This document shows positions 12,791 through 25,751 of a DNA stretch of 64,000 bases, piece by piece. The stretch's first letter is position 1. Each line of letters begins with the position of its first letter. The position numbers were made by a program, and so were the translations under genes. The DNA is from Hippasteria phrygiana (taxonomy: Eukaryota > Echinodermata > Asteroidea > Valvatida > Goniasteridae), in the NCBI GenBank assembly GCA_037893225.1, contig JAZGUH010000326.1:2046001-2110000 (forward strand), read 5' to 3'. Under the pieces are notes generated by a model that did not search any database, was not told where the DNA came from, and saw nothing but the letters and a program-made list of their open reading frames with translations.

Positions 12791-15105
12791 ATGAAATATA
12801 AACCAAATACAGTAATTTTGACATGTATGGATAGCTTAGATCTGGCGCTACATGTTGCAATTATCGGCGGCTTCTTAGAGTTAAAACTTGTGGAGAAAAT
12901 TCAAACCTCGCAATGTTTATTTTCTTTCCGGCCAACATCTGTGTACATATTACCGTCTATTTATTGCTCCATGCATGTCAAATTCCCTGGGGTATGGACT
13001 TGCTTTATTCATTCATAATTGCATGAAATATCAACCAAATACAGTAATTTTGACATGTATGGATAGCTTAGATCTGGCGCTACATGTTGCAATTATCGGC
13101 GGCTTCTTAGAGTTAAAACTTGTGGAGAAAATTCAAACCTCGCAATGTTTATTTTCTTTCCGGCCAACATCTGTGTACATATTTCCTTCTATTTTTTGCT
13201 CCATGCCTGTCAAATTCCCTTGGGGTATGACATGCTTTACTCATTCATAATTGCATGAAATATCAACCAAATTCAGTAATTTTGACATGTATGGATAGCT
13301 TAGATCTGGCGCTACATGTTGCAATCATCGGCGGCTTCTTAGAGTTAAAACTTGTGGAGAAAATTCAAACCTCGCAATGTTTATTTTCTTTCCGGCCAAC
13401 ATCTGTGTACATGTTACCGTCTATTTATTGCTCCATGCATGTCAAATTCCCTGGGGTATGACTTGCTTTACTCATTCATAATTGCATGAAATATCAACCA
13501 AATTCAGTAATGTTGACATGTATGGATAGCTTAGATCTGGCGCTACATGTTGCAATCATCGGCGGCTTCTTAGAGTTAAAACTTGTGGAGAAAATTCAAA
13601 CCTCGCAATGTTTATTTTCTTTCCGGCCAACATCTGTGTACATATTACCGTCTATTTATTGCTCCATGCATGTCAAATTCCCTGGGGTATGGACTTGCTT
13701 TATTCATTCATAATTGCATGAAATATCAACCAAATGCAGTAATTTTGACATGTATGGATAGCTTAGATCTGGCGCTACATGTTGCAATCATCGGCGGCTT
13801 CTTAGAGTTAAAACTTGTGGAGAAAATTCAAACCTCGCAATGTTTATTTTCTTTCCGGCCAACATCTGTGTACATGTTACCGTCTATTTATTGCTCCATG
13901 CATGTCAAATTCCCTAGGGTATGACTTGCGTTACTCATTCATAATTGCATGAAATATAAACCAAATACAGTAATTGTGACATGTATGGATAGCTTAGATC
14001 TGGCGCTACATGTTGCAATTATCGGCGGCTTCTTAGAGTTAAAACTTGTGGAGAAAATTCAAACCTCGCAATGTTTATTTTCTTTCCGGCCAACATCTGT
14101 GTACATATTTTTGTCTATTTATTGCTCCATGCATGTCAAATTCCCTGGGGTATGGACTTGCTTTATTCATTCATAATTGCATGAAATATCAACCAAATAC
14201 AGTAATTTTGACATGTATGGATAGCTTAGATCTGGCGCTACATGTTGCAATTATCGGCGGCTTCTTAGAGTTAAAACTTGTGGAGAAAATTCAAACCTCG
14301 CAATGTTTATTTTCTTTCCGGCCAACATCTGTGTACATATTTCCTTCTATTTTTTGCTTCATGCATGTCAAATTCCCTGGGCTATGACTTGCTTTACTCA
14401 TTCATAATTGCATGAAATATCAACCAAATTCAGTAATTTTGACATGTATGGATAGCTTAGATCTGGCGCTACATGTTGCAATCATCGGCGGCTTCTTAGA
14501 GTTAAAACTTGTGGAGAAAATTCAAACCTCGCAATGTTTATTTTCTTTCCGGCCAACATCTGTGTACATGTTACCGTCTATTTATTGCTCCATGCATGTC
14601 AAATTCCCTGGGGTATGACTTGCTTTACTCATTCATAATTGCATGAAATATCAACCAAATTGAGTAATTTTGACATGTATGGATAGCTTAGATCTGGCGC
14701 TACATGTTGCAATCATCGGCGGCTTCTTAGAGTTAAAACTTGTGGAGAAAATTCAAACCTCGCAATGTTTATTTTCTTTCCGGCCAACATCTGTGTACAT
14801 ATTACCGTCTATTTATTGCTCCATGCATGTCAAATTCCCTGGGGTATGGACTTGCTTTATTCATTCATAATTGCATGAAATATCAACCAAATGCAGTAAT
14901 TTTGACATGTATGGATAGCTTAGATCTGGCGCTACATGTTGCAATCATCGGCGGCTTCTTAGAGTTAAAACTTGTGGAGAAAATTCAAACCTCGCAATGT
15001 TTATTTTCTTTCCGGCCAACATCTGTGTACATGTTACCGTCTATTTATTGCTCCATGCATGTCAAATTCCCTAGGGTATGACTTGCTTTACTCATTCATA
15101 ATTGC
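12791..15105. repeat. 10-mer HOR, Y form (2315 bp)
   Basis: Monomers at 12791, 13023, 13255, 13486, 13718, 13949, 14181, 14412, 14643 and 14875. Markers of the Y form are an extra T in the first b (CCCTTGGGG, 13023), G28 in the first d, GCGTTACT in the first e, and GCTTCATG with GGGCTATG in the second b (14181). The second d (14643) has TGA at 19-21 where most Y copies have TAA. Private changes include ACATGC near 13230, ATTGTGAC near 13976 and TTTTTGTC near 14110. Matching Y copies lie at 44732, 53065, 55843 and 58158. Confidence 0.88.
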
Positions 15106-18100
15106 ATGAAATATAAACCAAATACAGTAATTTTGACATGTATGGATAGCTTAGATCTGGCGCTACATGTTGCAATTATCGGCGGCTTCTTAGAGTTAAA
15201 ACTTGTGGAGAAAATTCAAACCTCGCAATGTTTATTTTCTTTCCGGCCAACATCTGTGTACATATTACCGTCTATTTATTGCTCCATGCATGTCAAATTC
15301 CCTGGGGTATGGACTTGCTTTATTCATTCATAATTGCATGAAATATCAACCAAATACAGTAATTTTGACATGTATGGATAGCTTAGATCTGGCGCTACAT
15401 GTTGCAATTATCGGCGGCTTCTTAGAGTTAAAACTTGTGGAGAAAATTCAAACCTCGCAATGTTTATTTTCTTTCCGGCCAACATCTGTGTACATATTTC
15501 CTTCTATTTTTTGCTCCATGCCTGTCAAATTCCCTTGGGTATGACTTGCTTTACTCATTCATAATTGCATGAAATATCAACCAAATTAAGTAATTTTGAC
15601 ATGTATGGATAGCTTAGATCTGGCGCTACATGTTGCAATCATCGGCGGCTTCTTAGAGTTAAAACTTGTGGAGAAAATTCAAACCTTGCAATGTTTATTT
15701 TCTTTCCGGCCAACATCTGTGTACATATTACCGTCTATTTATTGCTCCATGCATGTCAAATTCCCTGGGGTATGGACTTGCTTTATTCATTCATAATTGC
15801 ATGAAATATCAACCAAATGCAGTAATTTTGACATGTATGGATAGCTTAGATCTGGCGCTACATGTTGCAATCATCGGCGGCTTCTTAGAGTTAAAACTTG
15901 TGGAGAAAATTCAAACCTCGCAATGTTTATTTTCTTTCCGGCCAACATCTGTGTACATGTTACCGTCTATTTATTGCTCCATGCATGTCAAATTCCCTAG
16001 GGTATGACTTGCTTTACTCATTCATAATTGCATGAAATATAAACCAAATACAGTAATTTTGACATGTATGGATAGCTTAGATCTGGCGCTACATGTTGCA
16101 ATTATCGGCGGCTTCTTAGAGTTAAAACTTGTGGAGAAAATTCAAACCTCGCAATGTTTATTTTCTTTCCGGCCAACATCTGTGTACATATTACCGTCTA
16201 TTTATTGCTCCATGCATGTCAAATTCCCTGGGGTATGGACTTGCTTTATTCATTCATAATTGCATGAAATATCAACCAAATACAGTAATTTTGACATGTA
16301 TGGATAGCTTAGATCTGGCGCTACATGTTGCAATTATCGGCGGCTTCTTAGAGTTAAAACTTGTGGAGAAAATTCAAACCTCGCAATGTTTATTTTCTTT
16401 CCGGCCAACATCTGTGTACATATTTCCTTCTATTTTTTGCTCCATGCCTGTCAAATTCCCTGGGGTATGACTTGCTTTACTCATTCATAATTGCATGAAA
16501 TATCAACCAAATTCAGTAATTTTGACATGTATGGATAGCTTAGATCTGGCGCTACATGTTGCAATCATCGGCGGCTTCTTAGAGTTAAAACTTGTGGAGA
16601 AAATTCAAACCTCGCAATGTTTATTTTCTTTCCGGCCAACATCTGTGTACATGTTACCGTCTATTTATTGCTCCATGCATGTCAAATTCCCTGGGGTATG
16701 ACTTGCTTTACTCATTCATAATTGCATGAAATATCAACCAAATTCAGTAATTTTGACATGTATGGATAGCTTAGATCTGGCGCTACATGTTGCAATCATC
16801 GGCGGCTTCTTAGAGTTAAAACTTGTGGAGAAAATTCAAACCTCGCAATGTTTATTTTCTTTCCGGCCAACATCTGTGTACATATTACCGTCTATTTATT
16901 GCTCCATGCATGTCAAATTCCCTGGGGTATGGACTTGCTTTATTCATTCATAATTGCATGAAATATCAACCAAATGCAGTAATTTTGACATGTATGGATA
17001 GCTTAGATCTGGCGCTACATGTTGCAATCATCGGCGGCTTCTTAGAGTTAAAACTTGTGGAGAAAATTCAAACCTCGCAATGTTTATTTTCTTTCCGGCC
17101 AACATCTGTGTACATGTTACCGTCTATTTATTGCTCCATGCATGTCAAATTCCCTAGGGTATGACTTGCTTTACTCATTCATAATTGCATGAAATATAAA
17201 CCAAATACAGTAATTTTGACATGTATGGATAGCTTAGATCTGGCGCTACATGTTGCAATTATCGGCGGCTTCTTAGAGTTAAAACTTGTGGAGAAAATTC
17301 AAACCTCGCAATGTTTATTTTCTTTCCGGCCAACATCTGTGTACATATTACCGTCTATTTATTGCTCCATGCATGTCAAATTCCCTGGGGTATGGACTTG
17401 CTTTATTCATTCATAATTGCATGAAATATCAACCAAATACAGTAATTTTGACATGTATGGATAGCTTAGATCTGGCGCTACATGTTGCAATTATCGGCGG
17501 CTTCTTAGAGTTAAAACTTGTGGAGAAAATTCAAACCTCGCAATGTTTATTTTCTTTCCGGCCAACATCTGTGTACATATTTCCTTCTATTTTTTGCTCC
17601 ATGCCTGTCAAATTCCCTGGGGTATGGACTTGCTTTATTCATTCATAATTGCATGAAATATCAACCAAATGCAGTAATTTTGACATGTATGGATAGCTTA
17701 GATCTGGCGCTACATGTTGCAATCATCGGCGGCTTCTTAGAGTTAAAACTTGTGGAGAAAATTCAAACCTCGCAATGTTTATTTTCTTTCCGGCCAACAT
17801 CTGTGTACATGTTACCGTCTATTTATTGCTCCATGCATGTCAAATTCCCTGGGGTATGACTTGCTTTACTCATTCATAATTGCATGAAATATCAACCAAA
17901 TTAAGTAATTTTGACATGTATGGATAGCTTAGATCTGGCGCTACATGTTGCAATCATCGGCGGCTTCTTAGAGTTAAAACTTGTGGAGAAAATTCAAACC
18001 TCGCAATGTTTATTTTCTTTCCGGCCAACATCTGTGTACATATTACCGTCTATTTATTGCTCCATGCATGTCAAATTCCCTGGGGTATGGACTTGCTTTA

Positions 18101-18809
18101 TTCATTCATAATTGCATGAAATATCAACCAAATGCAGTAATTTTGACATGTATGGATAGCTTAGATCTGGCGCTACATGTTGCAATCATCGGCGGCTTCT
18201 TAGAGTTAAAACTTGTGGAGAAAATTCAAACCTCGCAATGTTTATTTTCTTTCCGGCCAACATCTGTGTACATGTTACCGTCTATTTATTGCTCCATGCA
18301 TGTCAAATTCCCTAGGGTATGACTTGCTTTACTCATTCATAATTGCATGAAATATAAACCAAATACAGTAATTTTGACATGTATGGATAGCTTAGATCTG
18401 GCGCTACATGTTGCAATTATCGGCGGCTTCTTAGAGTTAAAACTTGTGGAGAAAATTCAAACCTCGCAATGTTTATTTTCTTTCCGGCCAACATCTGTGT
18501 ACATATTACCGTCTATTTATTGCTCCATGCATGTCAAATTCCCTGGGGTATGGACTTGCTTTATTCATTCATAATTGCATGAAATATCAACCAAATACAG
18601 TAATTTTGACATGTATGGATAGCTTAGATCTGGCGCTACATGTTGCAATTATCGGCGGCTTCTTAGAGTTAAAACTTGTGGAGAAAATTCAAACCTCGCA
18701 ATGTTTATTCTCTTTCCGGCCAACATCTGTGTACATATTTCCTTCTATTTTTTGCTCCATGCCTGTCAAATTCCCTGGGGTATGACTTGCTTTACTCATT
18801 CATAATTGC
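15106..18809. repeat. Irregular pentamer domain with tetramer and chimeric joins
   Basis: 15106-16031 is a four-monomer unit (926 bp) in which type c is missing. 16032-17188 is a regular pentamer (1157 bp). In 17189-18346 the b monomer at 17421 has a 232-bp tail and is followed by GCA monomer 17653, so the order changes to a, b, e-like, d-like, e. The monomer at 15569 carries T119 (CCTTGCAATG), a marker seen elsewhere only at 8857 and 62094. The monomer at 18579 carries C132 (TTATTCTC), shared with 21818 and 23670. The block is entirely satellite. Confidence 0.85.
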
Positions 18810-20660
18810 ATGAAATATCAACCAAATTAAGTAATTTTGACATGTATGGATAGCTTAGATCTGGCGCTACATGTTGCAATCATCGGCGGCTTCTTAGAGT
18901 TAAAACTTGTGGAGAAAATTCAAACCTCGCAATGTTTATTTTCTTTCCGGCCAACATCTGTGTACATATTACCGTCTATTTATTGCTCCATGCATGTCAA
19001 ATTCCCTGGGGTATGGACTTGCTTTATTCATTCATAATTGCATGAAATATCAACCAAATGCAGTAATTTTGACATGTATGGATAGCTTAGATCTGGCGCT
19101 ACATGTTGCAATCATCGGCGGCTTCTTAGAGTTAAAACTTGTGGAGAAAATTCAAACCTCGCAATGTTTATTTTCTTTCCGGCCAACATCTGTGTACCTG
19201 TTACCGTCTATTTATTGCTCCATGCATGTCAAATTCCCTGGGGTATGGACTTGCTTTACTCATTCATAATTGCATGAAATATAAACCAAATACAGTAATT
19301 TTGACATGTATGGATAGCTTAGATCTGGCGCTACATGTTGCAATTATCGGCGGCTTCTTAGAGTTAAAACTTGTGGAGAAAATTCAAACCTCGCAATGTT
19401 TATTTTCTTTCCGGCCAACATCTGTGTGCATATTTCCTTCTATTTTGTGCTCCATGCCTGTCAAATTCCCTGGGGTATGACTTGCTTTACTCATTCATAA
19501 TTGCATGAAATATCAACCAAATTCAGTAATTTTGACATGTATGGATAGCTTAGATCTGGCGCTACATGTTGCAATCATCGGCGGCTTCTTAGAGTTAAAA
19601 CTTGTGGAGAAAATTCAAACCTCGCAATGTTTATTTTCTTTCCGGCCAACATCTGTGTGCATATTACCTTCTATTTATTGCTCCATGCATGTCAAATTCC
19701 CTGGGGTATGACTTGCTTTACTCATTCATAATTGCATGAAATATCAACCAAATTCAGTAATTTTGACATGTATGGATAGCTTAGATCTGGCGCTACATGT
19801 TGCAATCATCGGCGGCTTCTTAGAGTTAAAACTTGTGGAGAAAATTCAAACCTCGCAATGTTTATTTTCTTTCCGGCCAACATCTGTGTGCATATTACCT
19901 TCTATTTATTGCTCCATGCCTGTCAAATTCCCTGGGGTATGACTTGCTTTACTCATTCATAATTGCATGAAATATCAACCAAATTCAGTAATTTTGACAT
20001 GTATGGATAGCTTAGATCTGGCGCTACATGTTGCAATCATCGGCGGCTTCTTAGAGTTAAAACTTGTGGAGAAAATTCAAACCTCGCAATGTTTATTTTC
20101 TTTCCGGCCAACATCTGTGTACATGTTACCGTCTATTTATTGCTCCATGCATGTCAAATTCCCTGGGGTATGACTTGCTTTACTCATTCATAATTGCATG
20201 AAATATCAACCAAATTAAGTAATTTTGACATGTATGGATAGCTTAGATCTGGCGCTACATGTTGCAATCATCGGCGGCTTCTTAGAGTTAAAACTTGTGG
20301 AGAAAATTCAAACCTCGCAATGTTTATTTTCTTTCCGGCCAACATCTGTGTACATGTTACCGTCTATTTATTGCTCCATGCATGTCAAATTCCCTGGGGT
20401 ATGGACTTGCTTTACTCATTCATAATTGCATGAAATATCAACCAAATTCAGTAATTTTGACATGTATGGATAGCTTAGATCTGGCGCTACATGTTGCAAT
20501 TATCGGCGGCTTCTTAGAGTTAACACTTGTGGAGAAAATTCAAACCTCGCAATGTTTATTTTCTTTCCGGCCAACATCTGTGTACATGATACCGTCTATT
20601 TATTGCTCCATGCATGTCAAATTCCCTGGGGTATGACTTGCTTTACTCATTCATAATTGC
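18810..20660. repeat. Satellite segment with domain-2 monomer types
   Basis: Eight monomers that open a domain of different type order: TAA/A159, C157 (TACCTGTTA) at 19042, A10 with G155 and TTTTGTGC at 19274, two G155 units (19505, 19736), type c, TAA/G159 with extra G, and C95 with ATGATACC at 20430. The block from 18579 matches 23670 onward at a 5091-bp offset. Confidence 0.85.
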
Positions 20661-22512
20661 ATGAAATATCAACCAAATGCAGTAATTTTGACATGTATGG
20701 ATAGCTTAGATCTGGCGCTACATGTTGCAATCATCGGCGGCTTCTTAGAGTTAAAACTTGTGGAGAAAATTCAAACCTCGCAATGTTTATTTTCTTTCCG
20801 GCCAACATCTGTGTACATGTTACCGTCTATTTATTGCTCCATGCATGTCAAATTCCCTGGGGTATGACTTGCTTTACTCATTCATAATTGCATGAAATAT
20901 CAACCAAATTAAGTAATTTTGACATGTATGGATAGCTTAGATCTGGCGCTACATGTTGCAATCATCGGCGGCTTCTTAGAGTTAAAACTTGTGGAGAAAA
21001 TTCAAACCTCGCAATGTTTATTTTCTTTCCGGCCAACATCTGTGTACATGATACCGTCTATTTATTGCTCCATGCATGTCAAATTCCCTGGGGTATGACT
21101 TGCTTTACTCATTCATAATTGCATGAAATATCAACCAAATGCAGTAATTTTGACATGTATGGATAGCTTAGATCTGGCGCTACATGTTGCAATCATCGGC
21201 GGCTTCTTAGAGTTAAAACTTGTGGAGAAAATTCAAACCTCGCAATGTTTATTTTCTTTCCGGCCAACATCTGTGTACATGTTACCGTCTATTTATTGCT
21301 CCATGCATGTCAAATTCCCTGGGGTATGACTTGCTTTACTCATTCATAATTGCATGAAATATCAACCAAATTAAGTAATTTTGACATGTATGGATAGCTT
21401 AGATCTGGCGCTACATGTTGCAATTATCGGCGGCTTCTTAGAGTTAAAACTTGTGGAGAAAATTCAAACCTCGCAATGTTTATTTTCTTTCCGGCCAACA
21501 TCTGTGTACATGTTACCGTCTATTTATTGCTCCATGCATGTCAAATTCCCTGGGGTATGGACTTGCTTTACTCATTCATAATTGCATGAAATATCAACCA
21601 AATTCAGTAATTTTGACATGTATGGATAGCTTAGATCTGGCGCTACATGTTGCAATTATCGGCGGCTTCTTAGAGTTAACACTTGTGGAGAAAATTCAAA
21701 CCTCGCAATGTTTATTTTCTTTCCGGCCAACATCTGTGTACATATTACCGTCTATTTATTGCTCCATGCATGTCAAATTCCCTGGGGTATGGACTTGCTT
21801 TATTCATTCATAATTGCATGAAATATCAACCAAATACAGTAATTTTGACATGTATGGATAGCTTAGATCTGGCGCTACATGTTGCAATTATCGGCGGCTT
21901 CTTAGAGTTAAAACTTGTGGAGAAAATTCAAACCTCGCAATGTTTATTCTCTTTCCGGCCAACATCTGTGTACATATTTCCTTCTATTTTTTGCTCCATG
22001 CCTGTCAAATTCCCTGGGGTATGACTTGCTTTACTCATTCATAATTGCATGAAATATCAACCAAATTAAGTAATTTTGACATGTATGGATAGCTTAGATC
22101 TGGCGCTACATGTTGCAATCATCGGCGGCTTCTTAGAGTTAAAACTTGTGGAGAAAATTCAAACCTCGCAATGTTTATTTTCTTTCCGGCCAACATCTGT
22201 GTACATATTACCGTCTATTTATTGCTCCATGCATGTCAAATTCCCTGGGGTATGGACTTGCTTTATTCATTCATAATTGCATGAAATATCAACCAAATGC
22301 AGTAATTTTGACATGTATGGATAGCTTAGATCTGGCGCTACATGTTGCAATCATCGGCGGCTTCTTAGAGTTAAAACTTGTGGAGAAAATTCAAACCTCG
22401 CAATGTTTATTTTCTTTCCGGCCAACATCTGTGTACCTGTTACCGTCTATTTATTGCTCCATGCATGTCAAATTCCCTGGGGTATGGACTTGCTTTACTC
22501 ATTCATAATTGC
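20661..22512. repeat. 8-mer HOR, copy 1 (1852 bp)
   Basis: Monomers at 20661, 20892, 21123, 21354, 21586, 21818, 22049 and 22281. Markers are ATGATACC (20892), C95 (21586), C132 (21818) and TACCTGTTA (22281). The same eight follow at 22513-24364 in the same order. Confidence 0.9.
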
Positions 22513-24364
22513 ATGAAATATCAACCAAATGCAGTAATTTTGACATGTATGGATAGCTTAGATCTGGCGCTACATGTTGCAATCATCGGCGGCTTCTTAG
22601 AGTTAAAACTTGTGGAGAAAATTCAAACCTCGCAATGTTTATTTTCTTTCCGGCCAACATCTGTGTACATGTTACCGTCTATTTATTGCTCCATGCATGT
22701 CAAATTCCCTGGGGTATGACTTGCTTTACTCATTCATAATTGCATGAAATATCAACCAAATTAAGTAATTTTGACATGTATGGATAGCTTAGATCTGGCG
22801 CTACATGTTGCAATCATCGGCGGCTTCTTAGAGTTAAAACTTGTGGAGAAAATTCAAACCTCGCAATGTTTATTTTCTTTCCGGCCAACATCTGTGTACA
22901 TGATACCGTCTATTTATTGCTCCATGCATGTCAAATTCCCTGGGGTATGACTTGCTTTACTCATTCATAATTGCATGAAATATCAACCAAATGCAGTAAT
23001 TTTGACATGTATGGATAGCTTAGATCTGGCGCTACATGTTGCAATCATCGGCGGCTTCTTAGAGTTAAAACTTGTGGAGAAAATTCAAACCTCGCAATGT
23101 TTATTTTCTTTCCGGCCAACATCTGTGTACATGTTACCGTCTATTTATTGCTCCATGCATGTCAAATTCCCTGGGGTATGACTTGCTTTACTCATTCATA
23201 ATTGCATGAAATATCAACCAAATTAAGTAATTTTGACATGTATGGATAGCTTAGATCTGGCGCTACATGTTGCAATTATCGGCGGCTTCTTAGAGTTAAA
23301 ACTTGTGGAGAAAATTCAAACCTCGCAATGTTTATTTTCTTTCCGGCCAACATCTGTGTACATGTTACCGTCTATTTATTGCTCCATGCATGTCAAATTC
23401 CCTGGGGTATGGACTTGCTTTACTCATTCATAATTGCATGAAATATCAACCAAATTCAGTAATTTTGACATGTATGGATAGCTTAGATCTGGCGCTACAT
23501 GTTGCAATTATCGGCGGCTTCTTAGAGTTAACACTTGTGGAGAAAATTCAAACCTCGCAATGTTTATTTTCTTTCCGGCCAACATCTGTGTACATATTAC
23601 CGTCTATTTATTGCTCCATGCATGTCAAATTCCCTGGGGTATGGACTTGCTTTATTCATTCATAATTGCATGAAATATCAACCAAATACAGTAATTTTGA
23701 CATGTATGGATAGCTTAGATCTGGCGCTACATGTTGCAATTATCGGCGGCTTCTTAGAGTTAAAACTTGTGGAGAAAATTCAAACCTCGCAATGTTTATT
23801 CTCTTTCCGGCCAACATCTGTGTACATATTTCCTTCTATTTTTTGCTCCATGCCTGTCAAATTCCCTGGGGTATGACTTGCTTTACTCATTCATAATTGC
23901 ATGAAATATCAACCAAATTAAGTAATTTTGACATGTATGGATAGCTTAGATCTGGCGCTACATGTTGCAATCATCGGCGGCTTCTTAGAGTTAAAACTTG
24001 TGGAGAAAATTCAAACCTCGCAATGTTTATTTTCTTTCCGGCCAACATCTGTGTACATATTACCGTCTATTTATTGCTCCATGCATGTCAAATTCCCTGG
24101 GGTATGGACTTGCTTTATTCATTCATAATTGCATGAAATATCAACCAAATGCAGTAATTTTGACATGTATGGATAGCTTAGATCTGGCGCTACATGTTGC
24201 AATCATCGGCGGCTTCTTAGAGTTAAAACTTGTGGAGAAAATTCAAACCTCGCAATGTTTATTTTCTTTCCGGCCAACATCTGTGTACCTGTTACCGTCT
24301 ATTTATTGCTCCATGCATGTCAAATTCCCTGGGGTATGGACTTGCTTTACTCATTCATAATTGC
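22513..24364. repeat. 8-mer HOR, copy 2 (1852 bp)
   Basis: It repeats 20661-22512 at a constant 1852-bp offset with all four markers. Around 19042 the TACCTGTTA monomer is followed by a TTTTGTGC unit; here, at 22281, it is followed directly by the GCA unit 22513. Relative to 18810-22048 (3239 bp), the 22049-23900 period is shorter by 1387 bp, exactly six monomers, so the 8-mer can be derived from a 14-mer by deletion or unequal exchange. Confidence 0.88.
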
Positions 24365-25751
24365 ATGAAATATAAACCAAATACAGTAATTTTGACATGT
24401 ATGGATAGCTTAGATCTGGCGCTACATGTTGCAATTATCGGCGGCTTCTTAGAGTTAAAACTTGTGGAGAAAATTCAAACCTCGCAATGTTTATTTTCTT
24501 TCCGGCCAACATCTGTGTGCATATTTCCTTCTATTTTGTGCTCCATGCCTGTCAAATTCCCTGGGGTATGACTTGCTTTACTCATTCATAATTGCATGAA
24601 ATATCAACCAAATTCAGTAATTTTGACATGTATGGATAGCTTAGATCTGGCGCTACATGTTGCAATCATCGGCGGCTTCTTAGAGTTAAAACTTGTGGAG
24701 AAAATTCAAACCTCGCAATGTTTATTTTCTTTCCGGCCAACATCTGTGTGCATATTACCTTCTATTTATTGCTCCATGCATGTCAAATTCCCTGGGGTAT
24801 GACTTGCTTTACTCATTCATAATTGCATGAAATATCAACCAAATTCAGTAATTTTGACATGTATGGATAGCTTAGATCTGGCGCTACATGTTGCAATCAT
24901 CGGCGGCTTCTTAGAGTTAAAACTTGTGGAGAAAATTCAAACCTCGCAATGTTTATTTTCTTTCCGGCCAACATCTGTGTGCATATTACCTTCTATTTAT
25001 TGCTCCATGCCTGTCAAATTCCCTGGGGTATGACTTGCTTTACTCATTCATAATTGCATGAAATATCAACCAAATTCAGTAATTTTGACATGTATGGATA
25101 GCTTAGATCTGGCGCTACATGTTGCAATCATCGGCGGCTTCTTAGAGTTAAAACTTGTGGAGAAAATTCAAACCTCGCAATGTTTATTTTCTTTCCGGCC
25201 AACATCTGTGTACATGTTACCGTCTATTTATTGCTCCATGCATGTCAAATTCCCTGGGGTATGGACTTGCTTTACTCATTCATAATTGCATGAAATATCA
25301 ACCAAATTCAGTAATTTTGACATGTATGGATAGCTTAGATCTGGCGCTACATGTTGCAATTATCGGCGGCTTCTTAGAGTTAACACTTGTGGAGAAAATT
25401 CAAACCTCGCAATGTTTATTTTCTTTCCGGCCAACATCTGTGTACATGATACCGTCTATTTATTGCTCCATGCATGTCAAATTCCCTGGGGTATGACTTG
25501 CTTTACTCATTCATAATTGCATGAAATATCAACCAAATGCAGTAATTTTGACATGTATGGATAGCTTAGATCTGGCGCTACATGTTGCAATCATCGGCGG
25601 CTTCTTAGAGTTAAAACTTGTGGAGAAAATTCAAACCTCGCAATGTTTATTTTCTTTCCGGCCAACATCTGTGTACATGTTACCGTCTATTTATTGCTCC
25701 ATGCATGTCAAATTCCCTGGGGTATGACTTGCTTTACTCATTCATAATTGC
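24365..25751. repeat. Copy of 19274-20891 with one monomer fewer
   Basis: Matches 19274 onward at offset 5091 up to the monomer at 25058, then continues at offset 4860. The 231-bp difference is one monomer. The 25058 unit has the TCA start of 19967 and the extra-G tail of 20198, so it is a fusion of the two. Confidence 0.85.
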
